Source of the DNA: Bacteroidales bacterium UBA1187 | Lineage (GTDB): Bacteria > Bacteroidota > Bacteroidia > Bacteroidales > Paludibacteraceae | Reading direction: 5' to 3' | NCBI GenBank assembly: GCA_002309835.1 | Contig: DBYL01000027.1 | Span: 1-26,878, forward strand | DNA: 26,878 nucleotides | Shown here: positions 7,535-14,469 of the stretch, piece after piece | Layout: each line of letters begins with the position of its first letter | Position numbering within the stretch: position 1 is the first letter of the stretch | The notes under the pieces: generated by a model | What the model was told of the DNA's origin: nothing | Seen by the model: the letters and a program-made list of their open reading frames with translations, nothing else | Database searches by the model: none | Translations under genes and position numbers: made by a program

Positions 7535-8629
7535 GTGAACACACTCTTGACATATGGTGAGATAGATAAGGTCCAGTGGAAGGAACTTATAGAGAATAGT
7601 TCGACGGCCACATGGTTTCAAACAGAGGAAGCATATCGCTTCTACGAAAGTTTGCCGGAACTATTCCAACCTTTCGTGGTCGCGGTTGAAAGGGTTAGAG
7701 GGTTAGAGGTTAGAGGATTAGCGGGGATATGTGTTGGTTATGTGACGAAGGAGAAGAGTGCGGTAAAGCAGTTCTTTACGAGAAGGGCGATTATTATAGG
7801 AGGACCGGCGTTGGCTGATGATGCTTCGGATGAGGAAGTGCAACTCCTCATGGAAGCGGTGCGGAAACAGCCTATCCTAAATCCTTTCCTAAAAGAAAGG
7901 ACTTCAAATCGCTCTTCCTTTCAGGGGAGGGTCGGGAAGAGGCTCTTATCGCCGATATATATAGAAACTCGGAATTTGAATAATTATAGCCGATGGAAGG
8001 ATGCATTCGCGAAGGCGGGATTTAGGTATGAACCGCATCTGAACTTCCATGTGCATACCGATCAGGCATGGGAGGCGATAGAGGCAGCAATCGGAAAACA
8101 TCGGCAGAAATATATCCGTCTTTCCCTCCGTGACGGAGCAACGATTGAGGAGAACCCGACGATAGAGCAAGTGCGGGCATACTATGAGATACTGAAGGAG
8201 TTGTATAAGACGAAGGTGAAGATGCCCCTGCAAGCCTGGTCCTTTTTTGAGAAATTGTACCATTGCGAACACTGCAAGTATCTGCTGGTGACGTACAACG
8301 GACAAGTAGTAGGCGGATCGATATGTATGGTGCTGCCTGGTAGGGGAGTGTATGAATGGTATGCATGCGGAAAGGATGGAGAATACAAGAATATCTATCC
8401 TTCGACCGTAGCCAAATATGCGGGAATGCAATATGCGTGCGAGAGGGGTTGTGCTGTATTCGACATGATGGGAGCCGGCAAACCGGATGAGGAATATGGG
8501 GTACGGGATTTTAAGGCAGAATTCGGTGGAGAGATGGTAGAGCACGGGCGATTCTTGTGCGTTTGCAAACCGATGCTGTACCGGTTTGGAAAATTAGGAG
8601 TAAAATTACTAAGGAAGCACCGTCGGTAA
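7535..8629 (+). CDS. FemAB/GNAT-fold acyl- or aminoacyltransferase-like protein
   Basis: 364 residues from GTG 7535 (the previous in-frame codon is TGA; a TTG four codons later is an alternative). The N-terminus WKELIENSSTATWFQTEEAYRFYESLP and the C-terminal GNAT half (HRQKYIRLSLRDGATIEE, YKTKVKMPLQAWSFFEKLY, VVGGSICMVLPGRGVYEWYACGK, NIYPSTVAKYAGMQYACERG, FDMMGAGKPDEEYGVRDFKAEFGG) match FemAB-like/GNAT_6 proteins common in Bacteroidota glycan loci. Known FemAB enzymes transfer an amino acid from aminoacyl-tRNA; others in the group N-acylate sugars, so the substrate is open. Two repeat insertions lie at about residues 53-63 (RVRGLEVRGL) and 114-138. An adjacent aminotransferase and asnB fit an amino-acid decoration role. 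Confidence 0.75.
   Translation: MNTLLTYGEIDKVQWKELIENSSTATWFQTEEAYRFYESLPELFQPFVVAVERVRGLEVRGLAGICVGYVTKEKSAVKQFFTRRAIIIGGPALADDASDEEVQLLMEAVRKQPILNPFLKERTSNRSSFQGRVGKRLLSPIYIETRNLNNYSRWKDAFAKAGFRYEPHLNFHVHTDQAWEAIEAAIGKHRQKYIRLSLRDGATIEENPTIEQVRAYYEILKELYKTKVKMPLQAWSFFEKLYHCEHCKYLLVTYNGQVVGGSICMVLPGRGVYEWYACGKDGEYKNIYPSTVAKYAGMQYACERGCAVFDMMGAGKPDEEYGVRDFKAEFGGEMVEHGRFLCVCKPMLYRFGKLGVKLLRKHRR
7690..7724 (+). repeat. In-frame GGTTAGAG repeat in FemAB-like gene
   Basis: Four degenerate 7-8 base units (GGTTAGAG, GGTTAGAG, GTTAGAG, GATTAGCG) are read as RVRGLEVRGLAG. The phase avoids every TAG inside the array. The same units occur in the ATP-grasp, 21690-23243 and holA genes and in the 23238-23280 spacer. 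Confidence 0.8.
7876..7948 (+). repeat. In-frame long palindromic element in FemAB-like gene
   Basis: CCTTTC (7883-7888) pairs with GAAAGG (7895-7900). A second part, CTCTTCCTTTCAGGGGAGGG then GGGAAGAGG, forms a further imperfect inverted repeat (CTCTTCC against GGGAAGAG). It is a longer relative of the palindromes at 6488 and 21054. It encodes about 24 polar residues between EAVRKQP and SPIYIETRNL. Confidence 0.65.
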
Positions 8630-8684
8630 CCACGACAAAGTCGTAACAATTAGAATTTAGAACAGCCATTGGCTAAATAGGAGT

Positions 8685-9893
8685 ATGAAGATAGTAGTTT
8701 ATCTCGGTCATCCGGCTCACTTCCACTTGTACAAGAATGTGATCAAGAATCTGAAGGAGGATGGTCACGCTGTGGAGGTGCTGATAAAGAAGAAGGAGAA
8801 TCTGGAGCAATTGCTGCAGAACTCCGGCATACCGTATCATAATATCCTGCGAGAGGGACGAAAGGATACAAAACTCGGTATGGCATTCGGTGCGTTCAAA
8901 CGCATCTGGCGAGAATTGGTATTCTGCATCAAGCATAAACCGGATATACTGACAGGAACGAGCGTTGAGAACTCCTATGTGGGGCCGCTACTGCGGATAC
9001 CGGTGGTATATTGCGGAGAAGATGATGCGGACGTGATACCGATGCAGGCGAAGATATGCTATCCGGGGGCGAATGCTGTGCTGACGCCGGATACTTGCGA
9101 TGACGGGAAATGGACAAAGAAGACGACCAAGTACCCGAGTTACCATGAGTTGGCCTACCTGCATCCGAACCATTTCAGTCCTTCGGCAGAGATAGTCCGT
9201 GAGCAAGGAATCAATCCGGATAAGCCTTACGCTATCATGCGATTCGTGAAACTGAAGGCAAACCATGATGATAACATCAAGGGTATCAATAAGGAAGTGG
9301 CACTGCGGTTGATCGAACTGATGAAGCCGCAGATGGATATATACATCACGAGCGAGCGGCCGCTCGAACCGGAGCTGGAACCATATCGCATACAGATCAA
9401 TCCGATATACATGCATGATGTGATGGCGTTTGCGAGTCTGTATATCGGCGATAGCCAGACCATGGCTATGGAAGCGGCGATCTTAGGTGTACCTGCTATC
9501 CGATTCAATGACTTCGTAGGTAAAATTGGCGTAATGGCTGAATTAGAGGACGGTAATTTGAATGGAGAGAAGGTGAGTTGCTATAACTTAGGCATAGGTA
9601 TCAAGGCGAGCGAACCGGATAGCGTTCAGAGATTATATGAGACCGTGGAGCAATTACTGCAGATGGATTCGGAGGAACGTAAGAAGACGTGGGCGGAACG
9701 AAGAGAACGGATGCTGGCCGACAAGATAGACTATGCGAAGTTTTTGACTTGGTTTATAGAAAATTACCCATCCTCGGCGGAGGCCGTTCCTTCCAATCCG
9801 ATGGAAGGACACTCCGGGTTTATAGAGAATTATCCGCAGAGCGCGGAGGAAACCAAGACAGCGGATACGGCCTTTTGGAAACAATTCAACTAA
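8685..9893 (+). CDS. DUF354-type glycan biosynthesis protein (GT-B/epimerase-like fold)
   Basis: 402 residues, from ATG 8685. The start KIVVYLGHPAHFHLYKNVI and the segment DSQTMAMEAAILGVPAIRFNDF match the DUF354 family, whose members resemble the UDP-GlcNAc 2-epimerase/GT-B fold and occur in archaeal and bacterial glycan clusters. The biochemical role of the family is not settled. The protein is about 50 residues longer than usual. From about residue 357 the C-terminus contains FIENYPSSAEA, a palindrome-encoded linker, and FIENYPQSAEE, i.e. a short duplication around an insertion. It lies between the FemAB-like gene (55-base gap with small hairpins ACGAC-AAA-GTCGT and AGCC-ATT-GGCT) and the epimerase gene. 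Confidence 0.7.
   Translation: MKIVVYLGHPAHFHLYKNVIKNLKEDGHAVEVLIKKKENLEQLLQNSGIPYHNILREGRKDTKLGMAFGAFKRIWRELVFCIKHKPDILTGTSVENSYVGPLLRIPVVYCGEDDADVIPMQAKICYPGANAVLTPDTCDDGKWTKKTTKYPSYHELAYLHPNHFSPSAEIVREQGINPDKPYAIMRFVKLKANHDDNIKGINKEVALRLIELMKPQMDIYITSERPLEPELEPYRIQINPIYMHDVMAFASLYIGDSQTMAMEAAILGVPAIRFNDFVGKIGVMAELEDGNLNGEKVSCYNLGIGIKASEPDSVQRLYETVEQLLQMDSEERKKTWAERRERMLADKIDYAKFLTWFIENYPSSAEAVPSNPMEGHSGFIENYPQSAEETKTADTAFWKQFN
9753..9849 (+). repeat. Palindrome flanked by a 31-base direct repeat, in frame
   Basis: Two imperfect 31-base copies (9753-9783 and 9819-9849, beginning TTTATAGAAAATTA and TTTATAGAGAATTA and both ending GCGGAGG) flank a piece with CCTTCCA (9789-9795) paired to TGGAAGG (9802-9808). 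The offset between copies is 66 bases, so the frame is kept. The layout resembles an insertion with target duplication, although 31 bases is long for that; recombination slippage is the alternative. Confidence 0.75.
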
Positions 9894-9950
9894 CGACTAA
9901 TAACTAAACTTCCGCTTAGCAAACATCCGTTTGGTTGGGACGAGAGGCGA

Positions 9951-9988
9951 TAGGTGATTGGATATTTGAGATTGGATATTGGAGAAAT
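9951..9988 (+). repeat. GATTGGATATT repeat directly before the epimerase start
   Basis: Degenerate units (GTGATTGGATATTTGAGATT, then GGATATTGGAGAAATT) end two bases before ATG 9990. They keep an open frame into the gene from an upstream TTG at 9954, and the last unit provides GGAG 7 bases before the ATG, a possible fortuitous Shine-Dalgarno. Confidence 0.6.
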
Positions 9989-9989
9989 T

Positions 9990-11129
9990 ATGCTTAAACT
10001 GTTAACCATCATAGGCGCTCGGCCGCAGATCATCAAGGCAGCGGCGATATCGAGAGCGATTAAAATGCATTTCGCGGATCGGGTGGAGGAACATATCCTT
10101 CATACCGGTCAGCATTACGACGCGAATATGAGCGAGGTATTCTTCTGCGAATTGGGAATACCCGAACCGAACTATAATCTGCATGTAGGTAGTGGCAGTC
10201 ATGGTGTGCAGACGGCGAAGATTATCGAAGGAATAGAGGCAGTGTTGACGGAAACACACTATGACGGCGTGATTGTTTATGGCGATACGAATAGTACCTT
10301 AGCGGCTGCAGTGGCGGCAAGTAAGATTCATGTACCGGTATTTCATATCGAGGCCGGTTTGCGGTCGTTTAACATGAGTATGCCGGAGGAGGTGAACCGT
10401 ATCGTATGCGATAACTTATCGAGTGTACTATTCACACCAACGCAGACGGGACTGAAGAACTTAGAGGCAGAAGGATTCAACGGTATCAAGTCGCGTGTGC
10501 GATTTGCAGATGGACGCGGACAGAAAGTGGTGCTGAGCGGCGATGTGATGTATGATAACTCGATGTATTTCAGCGCTATGGCGGACCAGCAAAGCGATAT
10601 CATTGAGCGATTGGGATTAAGGCCAAAGCAATTCGTATTAGCTACTATCCATCGGCCTGCGAACACGGATAATGAGCAGAACTTACAGTCTATTCTTCGC
10701 GCGCTAAGCGATATTGCATCAAAAGGCATGGAGGTGGTTTTGCCGCTGCATCCGAGGACGCGGAAGATGATTGGTGATTTGAGATTGGAGATTGGCGATT
10801 GGAGAGAACGAATTCGCATCATTGAACCGGCATCATTCTTTGAGATTATCCGATTGGAGAAAAATGCCGCCGTAGTGATGACGGATAGCGGTGGCGTACA
10901 GAAAGAGGCCTTCTTCTATGGTACACCCTGTGTGATACTGCGTCCGGAAACAGAATGGATAGAAATCGTAGAAGCAGGTGCCGGTATCATCGCGGATGCA
11001 GATTATGACCGAATTATGGCTGCCTATGAGCAATTGATAAATAAACCCGTAGTATTCCCGCCTCTTTTCGGAGACGGACATGCAAGCGAAAAAATCATAG
11101 CGGATATTATTGAGTATTTGCAATCATGA
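9990..11129 (+). CDS. wecB: UDP-N-acetylglucosamine 2-epimerase, non-hydrolysing type
   Basis: 379 residues from ATG 9990; an upstream TTG at 9954 would only add repeat-encoded residues. Family blocks are in order: TIIGARPQIIKAAAISRAI, HTGQHYDANMSEVFF, VGSGSHGVQTAKIIEGIE, VYGDTNSTLAAAVAASKIHV, FHIEAGLRSFNMSMPEEVNR with the acidic catalytic residues, LATIHRPANTDNEQNL, LPLHPRTRKMI and MTDSGGVQKEAFFYGTPC. The enzyme epimerises C2 of UDP-HexNAc, usually UDP-GlcNAc to UDP-ManNAc. The GARPQ, QHYDANMSE and VGSGSHG blocks are closer to the WbpI/FnlC branch than to E. coli WecB, so the substrate may be a modified UDP-HexNAc. A GATTGG repeat insertion lies at about residues 260-273. The stop overlaps the next start (ATGA). 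Confidence 0.88.
   Translation: MLKLLTIIGARPQIIKAAAISRAIKMHFADRVEEHILHTGQHYDANMSEVFFCELGIPEPNYNLHVGSGSHGVQTAKIIEGIEAVLTETHYDGVIVYGDTNSTLAAAVAASKIHVPVFHIEAGLRSFNMSMPEEVNRIVCDNLSSVLFTPTQTGLKNLEAEGFNGIKSRVRFADGRGQKVVLSGDVMYDNSMYFSAMADQQSDIIERLGLRPKQFVLATIHRPANTDNEQNLQSILRALSDIASKGMEVVLPLHPRTRKMIGDLRLEIGDWRERIRIIEPASFFEIIRLEKNAAVVMTDSGGVQKEAFFYGTPCVILRPETEWIEIVEAGAGIIADADYDRIMAAYEQLINKPVVFPPLFGDGHASEKIIADIIEYLQS
10768..10807 (+). repeat. In-frame GAGATTGG repeat in epimerase gene
   Basis: Units TGATTTGAGATTGGAGATTG, GCGATTGGAGAG encode about 13 extra residues (GDLRLEIGDWRER) between PLHPRTRKMI and IRIIEPASFFE, where family members have only a short loop. Confidence 0.7.
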
Positions 11130-12637
11130 TAAGAGAAGGTTGGAAAAGAAGAATAACCATTGATCTATTCATCTGGATCATAGCGGCATTACTCTGCGTG
11201 CTATGGCGATGGGTGGCAGATAAGAGCGAGATTGTGCATTACTGGGCGCTATTCGGCGTGCTGGCGGTGCTATGGGTAGTGATTGGATTTGCCGTGCAAC
11301 TCTATCGCTCATACAAAGAGACATGGCTATGGCAATCGGTGCTGTCGCTGATCGCGGATGCGGGTGTCTTGATAGGCTTGTGCTGGTGGGTGTTGCCGCA
11401 ACTGCCGTACAGCCTCTCGCCGAAAGTGGCGATGTGGACGATACTGATGGTGGGTGCGATGGAGACGGTAGTGGTGATTCTCGAGCATTACTGGAAATAC
11501 GCGACGAACATGAATGTACCGGTGATGCAGATCGAGCAGCGCGAGCATGCGCAAGTGACGCGACCGGACGAGAAACGAATCAAGAGTTCGATAGAGGCAG
11601 TGCATCAGTCAGTGCTGAGTGTGACGACGGAGATAGACTATTTCATGCTGCGCAAGAAAGCCAAATTAGATTCCACGCAGACGAAGGTGATATGCGACCG
11701 TAATCCATTTAGTATTCTGCAAATTCCTGAATATCAGTATGCTACGATTGTAGATATGACGCTGCTGAACGATATGCGCGGTATCAACAAACGGCTATGC
11801 ATGGTGAATCAGAAATTGCCGGACGAAGGGCAATATGTATGCTGCTATCGGCCGCAGGAGTATATCAAGCAGAAGATTCTGAACCGCTATCCGAAGGGAA
11901 TCAACTGGATCGTATACAGTTTCTATTTCCTGCAGAAACGCGTTTGGCCGCGATTGCTGCTCACGAGCCGGTTGTACTATGACGTAACGAAAGGCCGCAA
12001 GCGTATGCTGAGTAAGACTGAGGTATTAGGACGACTCTACTACTGCGGATTTGAGGTAGATGAGATCGTGCCGATGGGGCATATCGAATACGTATTCGCC
12101 CATCGTCATTCGCAACCGTATCCGCTTGAGCAAATCAAGGTATACGGTCCGCTGATTAAGTTGCCGCGCGTTTGCAAGAATAAAGAGATCAAGTTCTTCT
12201 ACAAGATGCGCACCATGCATCCATACGCCGAGTATATCCAGAAATATGTGTATGACACCTATGGCACGAAAGACGGCGACAAGGCGGCGAATGATTTCCG
12301 TATCACGACCTGGGGACATATATTCCGCAGCCTATGGATAGACGAACTGCCGATGATTATCAATCTGCTGAAAGGGGATATGAAACTGGTAGGTGTGCGG
12401 CCGCTGAGTAAGGCGAAGTTTGACACTTATCCGGAGTGGTTGCAGGACCTGCGGACGCAGTCCAAACCGGGACTCATCCCTCCATTCTATGTGGATCTGC
12501 CGAAGACGCAGGAGGAGATGTTTGAGAGCGAGGCGAGGTATCTGCGCGCGTATCTGGAGCACCCGATACGTACCGATTGGCGGTATTTTTGGAAGGCGTT
12601 CTATCAGATTGTATTCAAGCGCGCGAGGAGCAAGTAA
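11126..12637 (+). CDS. Phosphoglycosyl transferase (sugar transferase), initiating enzyme, divergent form
   Basis: 503 residues. Four N-terminal hydrophobic helices (about 8-28, 38-58, 72-90, 95-117) precede a central cytoplasmic region and a C-terminal Bac_transf domain containing YKMRTMHPYAEYIQKYV, NDFRITTWGHIFRSLWIDEL, LLKGDMKLVGVRPLSKAKF and TQSKPGLIPPFYVD. Enzymes of this family transfer a sugar phosphate to undecaprenyl phosphate and start glycan assembly. The usual re-entrant membrane helix (KRxxD-type) just before the catalytic core is not evident; the sequence there is YGPLIKLPRVCKNKEIKF. The central part (TEVLGRLYYCGFEVDEIV, IEYVFAHRH) resembles the methyltransferase-like lead-in of other Bacteroidales sugar transferases, without a visible SAM motif. 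It overlaps the epimerase stop by 4 bases. Confidence 0.82.
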   Translation: MIREGWKRRITIDLFIWIIAALLCVLWRWVADKSEIVHYWALFGVLAVLWVVIGFAVQLYRSYKETWLWQSVLSLIADAGVLIGLCWWVLPQLPYSLSPKVAMWTILMVGAMETVVVILEHYWKYATNMNVPVMQIEQREHAQVTRPDEKRIKSSIEAVHQSVLSVTTEIDYFMLRKKAKLDSTQTKVICDRNPFSILQIPEYQYATIVDMTLLNDMRGINKRLCMVNQKLPDEGQYVCCYRPQEYIKQKILNRYPKGINWIVYSFYFLQKRVWPRLLLTSRLYYDVTKGRKRMLSKTEVLGRLYYCGFEVDEIVPMGHIEYVFAHRHSQPYPLEQIKVYGPLIKLPRVCKNKEIKFFYKMRTMHPYAEYIQKYVYDTYGTKDGDKAANDFRITTWGHIFRSLWIDELPMIINLLKGDMKLVGVRPLSKAKFDTYPEWLQDLRTQSKPGLIPPFYVDLPKTQEEMFESEARYLRAYLEHPIRTDWRYFWKAFYQIVFKRARSK

Positions 12638-12650
12638 ATGTTTGATAATC

Positions 12651-13065
12651 GAAAACGCGCTACGCGCAAAGAAAACAAAAAAAGAAAACAGCCGAAAACA
12701 ATTATTAATGGTAAAAAAACAAAGATAAACACTGCTTATGTGTCAGTTGGGAATTTTGAGCCTACGCGGCTCCGGAGCGTAATCAGCCAAATACGCGCTC
12801 GTAAGCGAGCTTCCAGCGCGTACTTATCTGCTTCCACGTCGCAACATTAGTTGCGCCTAAATTCCCCGCTGCCCCATTACGCAGCCATAAACATAAATAT
12901 TTTTTTCCTCGTCCTCCGCAATGCCTCAATGTACAATATACAATCCACTAACCCCTAATAGTCAATTCCGCGCAGCGAAAGCTGCAAAAATCCCAAGCAT
13001 CCTCTACGTCAGCGATAAACATAAATAAAATATTTTATACACTGTACACCAGATACCGGACACAC
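12651..13065 (+). repeat. Intergenic region with cloverleaf element D
   Basis: The 458-base gap 12638-13095 has no credible gene. Mini-hairpin CGCG-CTA-CGCG lies at 12656-12666. The cloverleaf (12749-12866) has closing stem GGGAATTT (12749-12756) with AAATTCCC (12859-12866), hairpin 1 GAGCC-TACGC-GGCTC (12758-12772), middle arm TACGCG (12792-12797) with CGCGTA (12817-12822) capped by CTCG-TAAG-CGAG (12798-12809) then CTTCCAG, and hairpin 3 CGCAAC-ATTA-GTTGCG (12840-12855). All stems are perfect. Downstream are a GNRA-loop hairpin GCAGC-GAAA-GCTGC (12972-12985), an AT-rich stretch and TACACTGTACACC repeats (13034-13060). The next gene begins after an ATTGAAGATTGAAA repeat at 13067-13094. Confidence 0.85.
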
Positions 13066-13095
13066 AATTGAAGATTGAAAATTGAAGATTGAAAA

Positions 13096-14460
13096 ATGAT
13101 TAGGCTTGAGGAGTTGACATATGAGCAATGCGTGGTGCAGGGGATAGGACCGCTGGTGTTTCCACACCGGTTAGGGAAGCCTCTCTCCAGCTCCCCCCTA
13201 AAAGGAGGAGAGGAAGAACAACGCAGAATGCAGATGAAGGCGGTGTGTGTGCGGAATATGCAGATGCAGGCGAAGATGATGGTGGTGCTTGAGAAGGCAT
13301 GGAGTGCATTGGAGGAAGCAGGGATAAAGGCAGTGCTGATGAAAGGGTTGGGTCTGGCGCAGTATTATCCGGCTGTGGAGCAGCGGCAATGGGGAGACAT
13401 AGACCTGTATGTGGGGCCGGAGCAGTATCATCCGGCATGCGCAGTGATGAGGGCGACGTTTCCGGAGGCGTTGAAGTTCGACGAAGAATTGGACCACTAT
13501 AAGCATTATAACCTGATAGCCGATGGGGTATCGATAGAAGTGCATCGCGTGACGATGGGGATGATGCATCCGAGAGACGTGAGACGATATGCGCGCATGG
13601 AGCAGTATGGGATGGAGCATGCGGTACCAATGAAGTACATAAACACAGATAAACACGCCTATGGCGCAATAAACATAGATAAAGAAGAAAAGAAAAATGA
13701 TATAAAAAATACAGAATCATCAGTTACTGATAGTAACTCCATCGTAACAGCTCCTCAGTCTGCTTGTATGCAAGCATCCAGACAGACCGATGATCCGTTC
13801 CGCTTAACAGACACTGATGCTCAGTATCTGTCTGATGATTCTGATAAAAATACCAAAAATAATACTCTCCCTATAGGAAATGTTGAATGCTTACAAAAAT
13901 GCGTCGTTCCTCCTTACAAAAATGACAAAAACAATAGCGATCAATCTTCATACAAATTAGAGATAAGGGTGCCGGAGGTGACGTTTAATGCGCTATTTGT
14001 AATGCTGCATTCATGGGAGCATATGATGCACGGCAGTGCGAACTTACGGCAGATATGTGACTTGGCGCTGCTGCTGAAGCACGAGCAAGAGAAGATAGAC
14101 AGGGAGCGGTTGAAGAAGTGGTTGGAGGAGTTGAGGCTGATGGACGTTTGGCAACTGTATATGTACATCGCGGTGGAGATGTTCGGGTTGAAAGCAGAGG
14201 AGGCGTCGTTTTATGCGACGGAGTGTGCAGAGAGAGCGGAGAAGATGGTGGAGGATATGCTCGCAGGGCCAAGAGTAAAGAGCAAAGAGAAAAGAGAACA
14301 TAGAAATAGGTTCGTGCGGAAGTGGAGGACGATGAAGGAGAGGTTGGGGCATGCGGAGGAGATAGTGGCGTACAGTCCGGAGTATGCGCGGCATATGAAA
14401 GTGGCGGTGCTGCTGAGCGGGGCGAAGAGACTGTTTGCAAAGGATCGACGATGGGAATGA
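13096..14460 (+). CDS. NTP_transf_5-type nucleotidyltransferase with a large structured insertion
   Basis: 454 residues. The nucleotidyltransferase signature is clear: VLMKGLGLAQYYPAVEQRQW then GDIDLYVGPEQ (about 80-108), with the paired aspartates expected to bind metal, and IEVHRVTMGMMHPRD. The C-terminal helices (FNALFVMLHSWEHMMHGSAN, LRQICDLALLL) fit the same family (PF14907), found in Bacteroidota glycan loci; substrates are unknown. Three in-frame insertions break the domain: about residues 26-41 (palindrome), 182-290 (a complete cloverleaf element read as an N/D/S/K-rich stretch) and 391-404 (AAAGAG repeat). Without them the protein would be near 315 residues. Whether the 109-residue stretch stays in the protein is unknown. 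Start ATG 13096 follows an ATTGAAGATTG repeat. Confidence 0.72.
   Translation: MIRLEELTYEQCVVQGIGPLVFPHRLGKPLSSSPLKGGEEEQRRMQMKAVCVRNMQMQAKMMVVLEKAWSALEEAGIKAVLMKGLGLAQYYPAVEQRQWGDIDLYVGPEQYHPACAVMRATFPEALKFDEELDHYKHYNLIADGVSIEVHRVTMGMMHPRDVRRYARMEQYGMEHAVPMKYINTDKHAYGAINIDKEEKKNDIKNTESSVTDSNSIVTAPQSACMQASRQTDDPFRLTDTDAQYLSDDSDKNTKNNTLPIGNVECLQKCVVPPYKNDKNNSDQSSYKLEIRVPEVTFNALFVMLHSWEHMMHGSANLRQICDLALLLKHEQEKIDRERLKKWLEELRLMDVWQLYMYIAVEMFGLKAEEASFYATECAERAEKMVEDMLAGPRVKSKEKREHRNRFVRKWRTMKERLGHAEEIVAYSPEYARHMKVAVLLSGAKRLFAKDRRWE
13174..13217 (+). repeat. In-frame palindromic element in nucleotidyltransferase gene
   Basis: Nested pairs CCTCTC (13180-13185) with GAGAGG (13208-13213), and CTCC (13191-13194) with GGAG (13204-13207), around CCCCTAAAA. 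The element encodes KPLSSSPLKGGEEE near the N-terminus and is related to the palindromes at 6488 and 21054 (PSLKGRG in the latter). Confidence 0.7.
13641..13963 (+). repeat. Cloverleaf element G, inserted in frame inside a coding sequence
   Basis: The leader AACACAGATAAACACG with mini-hairpin CGCC-TAT-GGCG (13656-13666) matches the leader of the intergenic copies. The cloverleaf has closing stem CAGAATCATCAG (13712-13723) with CTGATGATTCTG (13832-13843), 12 perfect pairs; hairpin 1 GTTAC-TGATA-GTAAC (13723-13737, sharing one base with the closing stem); middle arm CATCG (13740-13744) with CGATG (13788-13792) and GTCTG (13758-13762) with CAGAC (13779-13783), capped by CTTG-TATG-CAAG (13763-13774); hairpin 3 ACAGA-c-ACTGA-TGC-TCAGT-a-TCTGT (13807-13831). 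Downstream TTACAAAAATG recurs as in copy C. No stop codon falls in the gene frame. Confidence 0.85.
14268..14306 (+). repeat. In-frame AAAGAG repeat in nucleotidyltransferase gene
   Basis: CAAGAGTAAAGAGCAAAGAG followed by AAAAGAGAACATAG is a degenerate 7-base tandem array encoding RVKSKEKREHRN, between the EKMVEDML helix and RFVRKWRTMKER. Confidence 0.55.
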
Positions 14461-14469
14461 TTATGTAAC

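Noticed and set aside
12638..12850. A 70-codon open frame right after the sugar transferase gene
   Set aside because: It is composed of element D leader and cloverleaf sequence, whose relatives at 14461 and 19635 do not keep the frame; the product is basic and low-complexity with no family resemblance.
12749..12866. tRNA gene suggested by the cloverleaf shape
   Set aside because: There is no T-arm GTTCRA motif, no 7-base anticodon loop, no 7-pair acceptor stem at the right spacing, and the middle arm is far too long.
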